A DNA stretch of 64,000 bases from Gymnogyps californianus. Its lineage: Eukaryota; Chordata; Aves; Accipitriformes; Cathartidae. The DNA lies in NCBI RefSeq assembly GCF_018139145.2, contig NC_059486.1, forward strand, positions 10,416,001 through 10,480,000, read 5' to 3'. The translations under genes were made by a program, and so were the position numbers. A model generated the notes under the pieces. It was not told the origin of the DNA. It made no database searches and saw only the letters and a program-made list of their open reading frames with translations. Shown in pieces: positions 38,865 to 50,580 of this stretch (within the stretch, counting starts at the first letter, position 1; each line of letters opens with the position of its first letter).

Positions 38865-41647
38865 CTAAAAGAGAAATAAAACTATATTATTTGATTATTA
38901 ATCAGCCACATCTCCTGGTAGATCTCTGCTAGGATTTTCTTAGGTTTATTTTAAGATGACAAGCCCATTTTCATTCAAGTCACAGATTCATCTGTACCTG
39001 CCAGCACTCTCACCATGCTCCATATGGTGAGATTTTAAAGTAATAGTTTATTTATTAAAATAAACACCACCATGAAACTCCCAAAGTGCAATCATTATAC
39101 TACAGCTGTGGTGACAACACTAGAACTAAGACTAAAGTGAACATATTCTCCCTTTTTATCTAAACTCATATGGCATTAATACCTCTTTAATCTTAGATGA
39201 CTCGATATTTCAGCAGCACTAGATAAATATCTGGGTCCCATCACTTGTACAATTTATTATCTGCTTAACTTCTGCACTTAAAGGTTGTTTTTGAGATCAA
39301 GATCTGTCACGGTGGGCACTGTTCAAGTGCTCAGCACGATACAGTCCCTGTCCTAAGTCTTGCTGATGAAGACAAATAGAAGGAGAAAAAGGAGCATAGA
39401 AAATTACACAGAAAATTAAAAGAAAAAACCCCACACCTCCTGCTTAAACTTCTCTGTTAAAATGTTTTAAAAGCATCAACTGAATATAGAAAAGTTCCAC
39501 TGAGAAATGTGAAAGAAAGCTGCAAGACTTTTCTGAGCATAATTTTACAAGCCATAATACATAGGGCAGTACCAGAGCTTTGCTATATGAGCTTACTTTT
39601 GGGCAGTACAAACATTCCAGCGCCTCTCAAACATTCAGTGTTGAATTCTACCTGGCCTGCACAGAAGTTATCCTAAACCCAGGATCCAGCCCAAATTGCC
39701 CAGAGCATTCAGTGAGTATCTCTTTTCAGATCACAGCATCACTCCAGAATTACTCCAAAAAGGATGTGTTAGACCACTGGAAAGGCAGGGCAAGCAGGAG
39801 TGCTGGAGCTACTGAGCAGAGCAGCATTATAACAGAAAACGCAAGTCAGATTTGTCAGAAGCAATGCATTATAAATGTGTGTCAGTAATCAGAAAGTTTA
39901 TTGCATATCACTTAAATTTTCTTGTGCTGTGAGGCATATGTCAATCAGGACAGAGCTAACTTTACAGAAAACAGCATGCACGCTCAGTGCCTGTCTTTCA
40001 GGGAATTAGCTGCAGACAATACAAAGCCTAAGCATCAATCAGACAAATGACAGAGTCTGTATGTATGATCAGGACTCTTGTGTTTACTTCCCAAAATAGC
40101 TTTGCTAAAGATACTCATGTCCCACATTTCTGTCTGCAAATCACTTCCATGGCACACAAGGTAGCATCAGATAGAATGAATAAGCAACCAAATGGCAACT
40201 GAAATGATGTGGGAAACAGGTACGATATCTGACAGGATGATGTTTCAATTTCAATTTAGAGCCCACACAAAATTTTCAGCAAAACAAAGGAAACAATGTA
40301 TTAGAGCTTTTTAGAAGGGTTTTTGCTACATATTAAACTGTGATCCATGAAATCCAAGCTTTACAGTTTGCAAATGCTAAGCTTTTAACACAAACTATCA
40401 ATTGCTGTCCATGTAGTTTTCAGAAGCATTTATTTATATTGTTTGTCTGAGTAAACAATCCTTGTCACTCTGGTATTACCCACAGGCTTAAAGGAACAAT
40501 CACTAGTCAGGCCAGAGCTGATTACTGTAATAATAGCTTTCTAGCCTGCTGAAATCAGGGAATTACATGCCCATCATTTTACAGAAGGCTAACTTTATGT
40601 TAGCAGAACATGACCCCTTCTCCTCAGCTCAGACTGCAGAAAACGTCTTTTTTTTTTTCCTCCTTTGTGTATTAGCTTAAAAATAAGTTACTGTTAAGCT
40701 TTGGACCTGATCTTTCCATGAACCAGTTTCAGTGGAGATTTGTGATATGTCTCCACAGGAGTCCTGGCTGTGATTGGAACCCGGTACAAGATAAAGCTAT
40801 TAACTCACAAAAGCTAAGGACACCACCATCACAAACAGGCCCTCTCCCACAGCTTTCCACCTCCAACGCATAGCTGGCAGAGCAGGGTGTGTGCCTCTGC
40901 CATTGCAGAGTCCAGCAAGAATAATGTATGACTTTCCAAAAGAGAAGCCAGAGGAGAGGCACAACTTGCCCTCTGCTTACTACAGGAGCAATAAATGCTA
41001 ACAAAAGGTTGGGCAGACAGCAGTAATTGATAACTTTTTAACCCTCTAGCACAGGTATGAATCTCAAAGATAATAAGTTCATACTTGGACAGTTACCCAG
41101 GGCCAGACTGATACAGCCACAGCTAGAGTGCTCCCTGCATTCAAGTTAGTTAGTTTGCTATTAGCTCATGCATGCCTCCATTTTGCTGCTGTCACTGCTC
41201 TGATTGCAGTGTCTTTATGTCCTGCACCTGACAGACTACTGTCAAACTCTGCTGCATTTTGGATCAGCTGGGCCATGCAGAGAAATGCTGAATTTTTTTC
41301 CAGAACTATATATTCTTCATTGGATACACTTGCAGCTGAAAAAAACCAACAAATTATTTTCTCCTCCTCTGTTTCCTGCTCAGCTAAATAATTATTTTTG
41401 ATGTGTGACCATGGTTCCAGGTATTTATAGTTTATGCATTGAGTAATATCTGCAAGAACTAATGAGATCTTTAAACTATTTTCTCTGGTTGAAGCTCACC
41501 TTCTGCTACTCCCTAAGATAGCTACTGCTTTTTACATATGTATTTTCTGCAATCAGCAAAAACTTTCAAAGCTTGCATTCGATATTCCTGTTTCTGGAGA
41601 AATTTCAAGGTCATCTGGCTCCACGCACAAATGTGAAAGACACTTAC
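38865..41647 (-). other. ADGRD1 intron 9
   Basis: About 2.8 kb, GTAAGT to TTTTAG. No repeat family or gene was recognised. I looked for an extra small exon that could restore the exon 9/10 frame and saw none, but a micro-exon cannot be excluded by eye. Confidence 0.75.
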
Positions 41648-41802
41648 CTCGTCAGGCTTAGAGCAGTATTTTCTGACAAGGATTTGTTGGGCAAGCTGAA
41701 GGACATGTTCTCCAGGTAGCCCAGCATGGTGTCAAGGGAGCGGAAGTTCCCTCTCTCCTCGGTCAGATTAGTTATGATGGGATGATAGGCGTTTGTAGAG
41801 AG
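41648..41802 (-). CDS. ADGRD1: ADGRD1 exon 9: start of the GAIN domain; one base short
   Basis: This 155-bp exon encodes residues 304-354 plus two bases. It begins [20 protein letters not shown] and continues to [20 protein letters not shown] and SENTALSLT. It matches human [15 protein letters not shown]...SLSEQTALNLTK as I recall it. NLT, NMS and NKS are potential glycosylation sites. It opens GAIN subdomain A, a helical region. The oddity is at the 3' end: after ACG the last two bases are AG before a perfect donor (GAG followed by GTAAGT), where a full codon (human Lys) is expected. Exon 10 starts in phase 0, so the join is out of frame by one base. It is also more GC-rich than its surroundings. 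Confidence 0.9.
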
Positions 41803-42598
41803 CTACAGGAGAGAGATACAACTCATCAGAAATTGTTCCATATGGCAGTCATTATTTATCGTTTTAGCCCAAAAGGGAGTTTGAGGCATAGTAGACTGCT
41901 GTGGTTACACGCAGGAGGTTACATAAGCCAAGGGAAAAGGAAAGCACACAGATAGATAAATAGGATAAACAGAATATACGGCACAGTTTCATTTTTTCAT
42001 TAGCAATTCAGGTCCTATCTGCCATGGTTTCCTGAAAGCCTCTGTGAACAAGAAGAAAACTAACAGAACTTTGACACTGCAGATAGCAAGAAAGTGAAAA
42101 TACACTGCAACGGCTAATTGCATGTAGGCCAATTACAGCTAATTCTATGTATTCTGCATATTAAAAATTACATTTTATTTTAATCTTTTTCATTACGCAT
42201 TTACTAAACAGATGAAAACTAATTTTGTTATTGTAGTTGGAAATTTTTTCTAATCTTAAACAAAACAAGAGGAAAAATTAGCAAAATGTTGTTGAATGTC
42301 CTATATCTTCAAAGTTCATTGAAATACTTAGAAGTTTCTACATTTTTTCCTTTTTTTAATATAGAAAATATTTTTATTTAACCATGAATTCCTTTTATCT
42401 GTCCTACATTAAGAGTGCTGTAGTACTCCCATCTTCCCGTCATGGCTAAAAATTCTCCCTATGCATATCTGAGAGTGTTTATAATTGGGATACTAAAATA
42501 AGTGCCATTAATGAAAACTGTAAAGTGAGGAGGGTCTGTAACTCTGTAATATATACACATTCTGGCATTATAGAAAAGCATTATGAGGACAGTCCTAC
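41803..42598 (-). other. ADGRD1 intron 8
   Basis: About 0.8 kb, GTAGGA to CTGTAG. AT-rich, with nothing else recognised. Confidence 0.8.
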
Positions 42599-42663
42599 CA
42601 CAGGTTTTGTAGTGGTTGTCATCACAGACCATGGAAGTGTCGAAGAAAGCAAAACTTGCACAC
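42599..42663 (-). CDS. ADGRD1: ADGRD1 exon 8: Thr-rich linker between PTX and GAIN
   Basis: This 65-bp exon (residues 282-303) reads GVQVLLSSTLPWSVMTTTT then KPV. It lines up with human GKHALLSSTLPSLFMTSTASPV as I recall it. The Ser/Thr-rich stretch after the jelly roll is probably an extended, O-glycosylated linker. The acceptor is TTTTCCCCAG and the donor is GTG followed by GTAGGA. It enters in phase 1 and leaves in phase 0. If translation ran past this donor, a TAA would follow five codons on, which confirms the exon end. Confidence 0.87.
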
Positions 42664-44692
42664 CTGGGGAAAACACATACACAAATGAGGGTGTTAACAA
42701 ATCTGATATTCCCACTGCAGGTTGAATTAGTTTAACTGAAAGTAACATATTCGCTGTTCTGGGCATTTTACTTATTTGCAGTACTGTAGCTACACAGGCT
42801 TGTTTAAAGCATTTCACTTACTGATTCTCTCATCAATTTTATTTCATCTTTATATAGATGAGCCTTGCAATTTAGTTTAAGTCTTAAACACTTAAACCTT
42901 TGTTTGCAAACAGGAAATTTCAAGTGTTATACCTCAATAAAAAAAGGACAACTGTACAATTAAAACATTGGCATCCATCTTCCTTCTCTAGCTCTTCCCC
43001 CAACATTTATGCAAAGTATTCAGGGAAAATTTAAAAAAAAATCCTATGTCTTATCAGAAATAAATAATAATCTGTAGGCACTTCTGACAATTTCATATAC
43101 AGAAACACAGCAAGGTCATATATGTGATAAACTGGGACTGGGAACATACAGACACTGGAAAAAGTGAGACTCAAGTCTCAGCTGTGATCTCCAAATGTTA
43201 ATGTTTACTTATATCTTGAGTCTCAACTGCCTGAGTGCCAAATAAAAGCACACCCATGAAGGCAAGTTCAGAAAGATTTTTCCACATTAAAAAAACCTGT
43301 AAGAAAAATTCAGAGCCAATGGAAATACTTTTGTTGCTTGCAGCAAAACTAAGGCACCCTCAAATAAAAGAACATTGGTAGAAATGGTAGTATACTAAAG
43401 CTTTTGGGGCATGCCAGTTTTGCATAAAACGAATAGCAGGGGTCAAGGAGGCAAAACACAACCTCCATTAGTAGTTTGAGCATATTATAGATAATGTCTC
43501 TATTATGTGTTTGTAAGTTGATTTCAAGCAACAGTGAGGTTGCTATTAATCAGACAGGCTTTACTAATAAGTGTCGCCCACTAGCACTATATCCATTGAA
43601 AATTACCATATGAACATGTCATAAATGATTTGTCGAGACAAAGAATAAATTCAATTTTGGATGGTTTCCAGTTGCTCCATTTTAAAAATATTGATTCCTT
43701 TCTGTGCAAAGGGATTTATTGGTCATTTGTGATAGAGAAATAAGATTTTCTTCTAATCTACATCTTACCAAGAATTTATATTTGCCAGGAGTGTGGTATT
43801 TAAGCACAATCAAACAGTAGTTGCATATATAGGATACATTTTCTCATGGATCCAAAAGGAACATGATTATTCATTCTATTAAAAACAGACTGTCCTGTTA
43901 AGTTCCGTATGTCAAACCACATTAGCCCAGCTTCAACCCTGCTTTAAGTCCTCCAAAGTCAATAAATAGATACCAAGAATAACTTTTGTTTACTATGTTG
44001 ATTAGTATTGTAATATCCATTGCTTCCTCTGAGAATGTTCTAACTTCATCCATCAAATTGGAAATTTTATAAAATTTGATAGGTCCACTACTTTGAAGGA
44101 AAAAGGAAAAAGCAAAAAATTCAATACTCCACATTTCTCAAGTGTTCCAAATGACCTGAGCACTTTAAAAAAAATAAATTAGCTTGAAATTCTTCACACT
44201 TACAAAATACATATATATACCTGGCATCCCTTTACATTTTAATTCCTAAGCCCCTAGAAAATACACATCAAGCTTCACTTTCAATTAAGAGACTAGAAAT
44301 TTATTTTTCACAGAAAAGTGATAGTTCCAGATGACCCTGAAAACCTGTGAACTAGGGGTTTAAGAAAAAAACAACACCTAATGTCATGCAAATTGCAGTA
44401 AACACAAAAGCTCACAGCACAAACATCTCAATGTATAAATCTGGGAGTTTGCTATACAGCCTCCTAAAAATAAGCAGGGATTGAAAGGTAGGATACAGGC
44501 AAAATTCTGTACAACTCTAAAAATTCAGACTTTAGCAGAATCCGAGGGCCCAACTCTTTCTGCAGTGTTTCAAAAGCTAGCTACAAGCATTAATGTCCAG
44601 CAAACAGATATTTTGAGCCCCAGTAAGACTCTTTCCAAACTGAAGTATAGAGGAAAGAAGTAGAAACTGAAGTCCTGAACAGGATTTGCATT

Positions 44693-44712
44693 CATGGAAA
44701 GAGCTTTCCATG
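44693..44712. repeat. 9-bp perfect inverted repeat with 2-base spacer
   Basis: CATGGAAAG and CTTTCCATG flank AG. It is a near-palindrome in intron 7 and no function is evident. Confidence 0.8.
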
Positions 44713-45789
44713 ATGCCTTGATTATTTGTTAGAGTGAAGATGGGAGGGTGGAGGGCTTCAGAGGATGGTTGCTGTGAGCTCACAAGAATTCAAGGGGTTA
44801 AAAAGAGTTCTCTTTCTATTTATAAGTCATACTTCTCTAACAGTGAAACAGGGCACACATAGATGATCAGGTCAATTTGAAAATCTACTGCTCTTGAGTT
44901 TAGCAACATAACATCCTTCTTGAGTTACACTAAATCAAAGAGTGTAATTTACGGTAGCTTGGAGTTGGATAGTGTTATAGTAACCCTAGATTGTTGTGAA
45001 AGATATAACAGCCAAATACAAAAGCATGTTTTCCAACATGACCAGAACATTATAAAGTTAATAATTTTTTTTTTTAAGATTTTAAAACTATTTCCTGTAT
45101 CAAATGAATACCCTCCCAATCAGAATTTTTGAAGACTTTCATAGGAATCACTTTTTAAAATAAAAAGGTTTTAAAATAAAAAACTTGAGCGCAATTGCTA
45201 TTATTTGTGTGGCAAAGTAAGTAGATTGCTTCACTAAATACCAGATGGAGGGTTTTCTTTTTCAGTGACTTGAATTCTACATAAACGAGTTTATATTTTC
45301 TTTTTGATAAAATATATTTTGTATATACTTGATTGCTATAATCAAACTTGGAATTCAAACACATACATTCTCATTTCCAGACACGCATCAGAAGTTCTGT
45401 GTTATTCAAAGAGTTTCCATTGTGAAAGTGGTTCCCATGGGTTTAAAAGCACAAGAGTTAGGAGTGTAACTGCTTTAGCTCTCAATAACCTAGTAAGAAT
45501 AAATGAAAGCAGGGAAACTGCCAGCGAAGCCAAATGTTCCAGATGCCCCATAGCTTTATTCCCAAGATGGATGTTTTCTAATTGCTACTCACACACAAGC
45601 ACTTAATAGCAACTGCCTTTCTTGTAGTGAAAAGTTTATAATAAAGATCCATAGAACAACTGACAGGGTTTACTGGCCAGTCTTCTAAGTCTTTGTTCTA
45701 ATCCTAATTCTTTGCCTCTTATATTACATTTCAGCTCATATCTTTCTTTTTAGTTCACAAGCATACATGAGTTAATAAGTCTTTATCGT

Positions 45790-45930
45790 TCCAGGAACTG
45801 GAGGGATAGCCATTATTATCCACATCTGCTGGAATACACTGAGTGACTTGGCTCTAAGTTATACAACAACCAGATTGCAAGTTAGAAATCCAGAGTCAGT
45901 CTTTCCTAATACTGTTCTGCCTCAAGTCTA
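45790..45930 (-). mobile_element. MIR-like ancient SINE remnant
   Basis: The plus strand has CATTATTATCCACATCTG, GAGTGACTTGGCTCTAAGTT, AGTTAGAAATCCAGAGTCAG and TACTGTTCTGCCTC. This matches the order expected for the reverse complement of MIR (ATTATTATCCCCATTTTACA; GTGACTTGCCCAAGGTCAC; GATTTGAACCCAGG; GTCTGAC). It is highly diverged and was assigned by eye, so a chance resemblance is possible. Confidence 0.4.
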
Positions 45931-46212
45931 ATTATTGCTCCTCTTCTCTTGATCCTAGAGGATCTAAAAATGGCTGGATACTTCAGGTCTTGGTAATTTT
46001 TAACAACATTTTTAAGGAGATAGAACCAAGGATGAAAAGATTGCACAAAGACAGCCAAGCGTTTCAGTGACATTCATACCTGACTTTTTCTGCCTCTGAA
46101 AATTACATTCAATAGCTGAAAGATGTGAAATGAACACAAACCCTACACACTAAACATTTTTAAGTCAGCATCTTTACAGAAGATGAATTATGACAACAGT
46201 GCATACACTCAC

Positions 46213-46467
46213 CAACAGCAGCTGTAAAGTACTGCTCAATTTCATTGGGGGTGAGTGCTCTTTCCCATATAATGAATTCATCAAATGCCCCATTCACATA
46301 GCGCTTAGTTTGATCCCCCTCTGTCCCAGTCAGTAGATTTGCACTGGGATCTCCGTAATCATAGAACACTTTCCCATCTGGATCAGTTGTGTTTAGAGTT
46401 CCATTGACATAGACTTTCAGTCCTTCTCTTGATTTCCAAGTAAAGAGAATATGAGTCCAATAAGGAC
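46213..46467 (-). CDS. ADGRD1: ADGRD1 exon 7: end of the PTX domain
   Basis: At 255 bp this is the longest exon here (residues 197-281). It contains [34 protein letters not shown], and [20 protein letters not shown] ending [15 protein letters not shown] fits the pentraxin signature H-x-C-x-[ST]-W-x-[ST], except that Leu replaces Cys, as in human ADGRD1 from memory. [12 protein letters not shown] is the characteristic closing strand of the laminin-G/pentraxin fold. NGT and NTT are potential N-glycosylation sites. It is flanked by phase-1 introns. Acceptor TTGCAG, donor GTTG followed by GTGAGT. Confidence 0.95.
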
Positions 46468-47670
46468 CTGCAAAATATTAAAAGTCACAGCAAAATCCAT
46501 GAATCAATTCCATTTAGAGTCTTTCGTGTTCAGAATGTTTTTGCTGACTTGTGCAATACTATAGAGCTGTATAGGAAGTGCTAAGAGTGAATTATGGAAT
46601 GCTGATGTCATGTATATTAATCTTTATACTCATGGGGAAGCCCATACTTTGGCAGAATGTCTGTTAGCTTTTGTCTGAACTCTTACTTGGGCTCACTGCA
46701 GTTTCATAAGTTATACTTGCTAAGTATTATTGGCCAAGATTTGAAGTCTCTTCAATATTGTCTCAAAACTCAGTTCAGCAAGAACTGCATAAAGACTGCA
46801 AGAACTGGAGAACAAGCAAATAGACTAATTTAAAGTTGCCATGGTTTCTTTGTTATACTTGAGAGGCTGAAAACATAATACTAATTTTCACTTGGATTGG
46901 ATAATCCACAAATGAGTGAATTATTCTTACCATTTAGCAGCTTTTATCTTAAAATAAGATTTCTAAACTGATTTATTAAGCTTTATAAAACTCTGGTACT
47001 ATGAGTGAGAAAATCCTATTATACCAATGTACAGGTAGTCAAATTAAGGCAAGAAAAGATTTAGTGATTGTCATTGGCATTACTAGAAGACCAGAATTTG
47101 TTCCAGTCACTAGGTAATACTGCTCCTGAACAATATACAGTTTAGATAGAAGCAGTAAGATATGTGAAATACCAAAATGTTTATTAATACTATGCCATGG
47201 CATACAAAACTTGACACTCAACAGATAACAAAATGACCAAAGCACTGAACACCCAGTTAGAGAGTTACCAAATAAAGTCTTAATTTAGGAGGCAGTAGAG
47301 GACAGCACACGTTTTAGAATATACTGAGAACTGTCAGGGGATTAACCTGCATTCTTCACTCATGTTTCCATCTAATCACTCATTAATCTATTGATGTCAA
47401 TAAGAATTCCACTTCAGAAACAACTGGAAGTTGGGTCCAAGGACTGTTACTGAATGGCAACTGTTCTATAACACAATATCACTGGTTTTTCAGTTTGTAC
47501 TTTATCTCTCTCTCCCCACATCAAGAGAATTCTTCGGCACAGAGCTCTGTAGCTATTTTTATACATCCACTTCTCTTTCCTGAACTTGTGTTCTTACCAC
47601 TACATCTCTCTGCAAGATTAAAGTAAAATATAACAAAGAAATGAATAAAAAAAAAAATTATGAGCTTTAC
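46468..47670 (-). other. ADGRD1 intron 6
   Basis: About 1.2 kb, GTAAAG to TTGCAG. AT-rich, with no repeat, gene or RNA recognised. Confidence 0.8.
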
Positions 47671-47850
47671 CCGGCGGACTAAAGCTTGCTTTCCACTTCA
47701 TCATTGCACTCCCACGGGTGTAAAATTCCACTGAGCCTTCACCTTCGTTTGAACAGATTTTGAAACCACTGGAAATTACTTGTCCACCAGAGGCAGGGAG
47801 AAACTTGGCCTGCTGGTCTTGAGTCTTCCAGAAAAAGGAAAATGTTACTC
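47671..47850 (-). CDS. ADGRD1: ADGRD1 exon 6: PTX domain core
   Basis: This 180-bp exon (residues 137-196) includes [36 protein letters not shown] and [18 protein letters not shown]. It aligns without gaps to the human segment [10 protein letters not shown]...GGQVISNGFKVCSS...ASFSPPG as I recall it, except for a one-residue insertion around SAMMKW. It forms central strands of the pentraxin/laminin-G fold. One cysteine (FKIC) is conserved. It is flanked by phase-1 introns. Acceptor CATCAG; the donor CCGG followed by GTAAAG lies beside the only CpG-rich bases nearby. Confidence 0.94.
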
Positions 47851-49010
47851 CTGATGAAAGCAAGTGAGAGGAGATTTTAATAAAATAAAAGTGCAATTAA
47901 AAATTTCCAATACTGTAGAATACAGAGAGGGGGAATGCTTTTGAAGACAGATCATCTGCTAGCATAAACAAGGACAGCATTTTTAAAACCAAAAAAGCTC
48001 TAACAGTTTAAACCAAATAAACATCTCTTCCTTGGGTTTGCATCACATGTGCATACCCAGGACATAGCAGTAATCATTGCTTCCTGAGTAGCTTCTATCA
48101 GTTAAAACTGCAGTTCTTTGAGCACCAAAAGTAGTGAAGTCTTTTTTCTTACAGATTTATGCCTCCATTCCCTTTGCCTTATCTCTCCAGTCTCCTTACC
48201 CTTCTCATCCTCCTGTGATGATCTCCTTTTCTTCCTGTGATCTCCGCTTATTTCAAAACACAAGTTGCTTTCATATCTCCATATCGTCCACCAGCATCTA
48301 CATCTTTTTTTGATGTTCACCAAATGCCAACAGAGCCAGAAACAGTACATTGACTGCTTCCAAGCTACTGATGCGCTAACTGGCTGCCAGCGTGCCCATG
48401 CTTATTGAATAGCATCCATTGCTAATTACACTTTAATTTTTCTAAGCATGTTATTACCCGTGTTTTCATGCTTCAGTGTTCCAATAATTGCTGAAAGCAA
48501 AGAACCAATGTAAAAGAAAGGGATAGCAACATATGCAGAGCCACAGTCAAAACTGAGGTCCCCACCCACACAAAAATCAAAGAATTCTTCCCAAAATGCA
48601 AGTGCAATCCTGCAAGTGCACGTGATTGACTTCGTCCACAAATAACCCTGTTCAATTCACAGTAAATTTTACTATTATACTGTAAAATTGAAGAGCTCTT
48701 CAGATTGCACATTAGTGAAGAAACATGATTTCTGTAAGATGGCTTGTTTCTTTAAAAAGGTTACCTCAAAAGGCTTGACTGAAACACAAGTAGCAAATTA
48801 AACCTCCCTCGCACTTCAACAGTTCATAGTGGCTCTGCTGTAGAGGTTCTGCAGTCAAATGCAATTACACGGAAAATGGCTCGACTAAACAGGTCCTAAA
48901 AATGTTCATCTCAGAATTTATAGTACAAAGTGCTAACAATAAAATCTGAGTTCAGAGCAGGTTGAGAAAAAGTTTATGAAGTACAGAAGTGGAAGAGGTT
49001 TTGCCACAAA

Positions 49011-49650
49011 GAATCATAATGAATTAAGTTGGCAACGACCCTGAAGATCACCCAGTCTAAACTGTCTTGCTCAAAGCATAGCCAATTTCAGAGCTAGATC
49101 TGGTTGCTCAGAGCTCAGCTGAGATTTTAATGTCACCATGGATGCAGATTGCACAGCCTTTCTGTGCAAACCATCCCGATGCTTGGCCACCCACATTGCA
49201 AATAAACTTCTTTGCTTAGATCTAATCAGCATTTCCTGTGTTACAATGTGCCTGCATTGCCTGTCACATTTTCGTTGTGCGTCTCCAAGATCGTTTAGCT
49301 CCATCTGCTTCTATAACCACCCATCAGGTAGTTGAAGACAGCCCTTAGCATTCTCTTTTCTTCATGGTGTAAGGAAAAGCCTCAGCCTCCCCTCCCATGT
49401 CATATTGTCCAGCCCCCTAAGCCATCTGCTGGAGTCACTCTGGCTTGTCAGCATCTCTTTTGTATCAGGGGACAAAAATGGGACATAGTACTTCAGATAT
49501 GCTCTCGTAAGCGCTGAACAGAGGGGAATAATCACTTCCCTTAACCTGCTGACTATGCTCTTTTGACATGTAGTCAAAATATCTGTCTGGATGGTTTTAT
49601 AGTTAGCAGTTCTGCAGGCCCCCCAGGCAGTATGAACTTTGCCACTTTGC
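49011..49650 (-). mobile_element. CR1 LINE fragment, about 0.6 kb
   Basis: Read on the plus strand, it starts GAATCATAATGAATTAAG, then ACCCTGAAGATCACCCAGTC. This is the reverse of a CR1 3' end (AGAATCATAGAATG...GATCATCTAGTCC). It continues through GGGACATAGTACTTCAGATA, GCTGAACAGAGGGGAATAAT and CACTTCCCTTAACCTGCTG, the usual CR1 end-region landmarks in antisense. So the element lies on the minus strand, the same strand as the host gene. It is truncated at its 5' end, and its open reading frame is not intact. The left edge is clearer than the right. Confidence 0.85.
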
Positions 49651-50429
49651 TACCACATAGCCCAGCACAAGTTAATGAAGCCCTCAAACAATTATGTACA
49701 TTTCTTGTTAAAACCATAGATTTTATGTGTTTCATAATTTTATGCTTAAAGATGGAAAAGCCTCAGACAGCTCACTACAGTCATCAGAAGTATTCCCCCC
49801 CACTACTCTCTGGAACATAATTTTTTTTTATTTCACATATTCTTTTTGTCACATTAACTTAGCAGAAAAGTTAAAAATTATATTATTGCAGAAAAAATAA
49901 TTTAACTATGTAGTATCTTCCTGTCTTAACTGATCTTCCTGTTTATCCTCATGATAGCACCCATCAATTTACATGATCTACATACCATTCCCTAAAAGCT
50001 TTATACATGACAAAATAACCACCATGGAAATGCTAATCAATTATCACTGGCCTCCTAGAAATCAATCAGTATATGAACATCATCAGTCTCAGTTTGCTAG
50101 AACTTGATGGATATGGGTTTAAAGCTATAAATGCTGTGAACTCCCATCTGAAGAATTTGAGGTCTGTTGTAAGCAAGTTGTAATACCTTCACCAGCAGAT
50201 AAGCCTGAGTTCATATTTCAGCTTCTTTACCACACCAGTAACAGGCTGAAACACTGATCCAACCCTCTTTCCAGAAAGCCATGCATTTCCCTTGTATCTG
50301 CACACCATCTTTCACCACCCTAGTGAAAGGGCCACCAAGGCTGACCATGTTAATCTATTACCACTATTAATGTGATTCCTCTGTTAAAGTGTCTCACAAT
50401 CTTTTTCCAGCGCTTCACCACACTTCTGA

Positions 50430-50580
50430 AAGGTATGGAAGTGCTGTTATTCTTTCTTTACAGGCTGAGAGATGAAGTTTAAATGATGTAGACAGAGACT
50501 AAGTTATACAGCCGGTCTGCAGTGGAGCTGGTTTCCTCCATCTTTGACTGTCTATCCTATTGGACTACCCTGTAGCTACT
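50430..50580 (-). mobile_element. MIR-like ancient SINE remnant
   Basis: The plus strand shows TTATTCTTTCTTTACAGGCT, then a GAGAGATGAAG stretch, then CTAAGTTATACAGCCGGTC, TGCAGTGGAGCTGG and GGACTACCCTGTA. This order resembles the reverse complement of the MIR consensus (TTTACAGATGAGGAAACTG; AAGTAACTTGCCCAAGGTCA; GGCAGAGC...; ACTA.GCTA). Divergence is high and the ends are approximate. Identification is by eye only. Confidence 0.42.

Larger units (their letters stand above)
42664..46212 (-). other. ADGRD1 intron 7
   Basis: About 3.5 kb, GTGAGT to CCCCAG. It holds a MIR-like remnant (45790-45930) and a 9-bp-stem hairpin (44693-44712). Chance open frames of up to 100 codons are present, and none was recognised as a gene. 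Confidence 0.8.
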
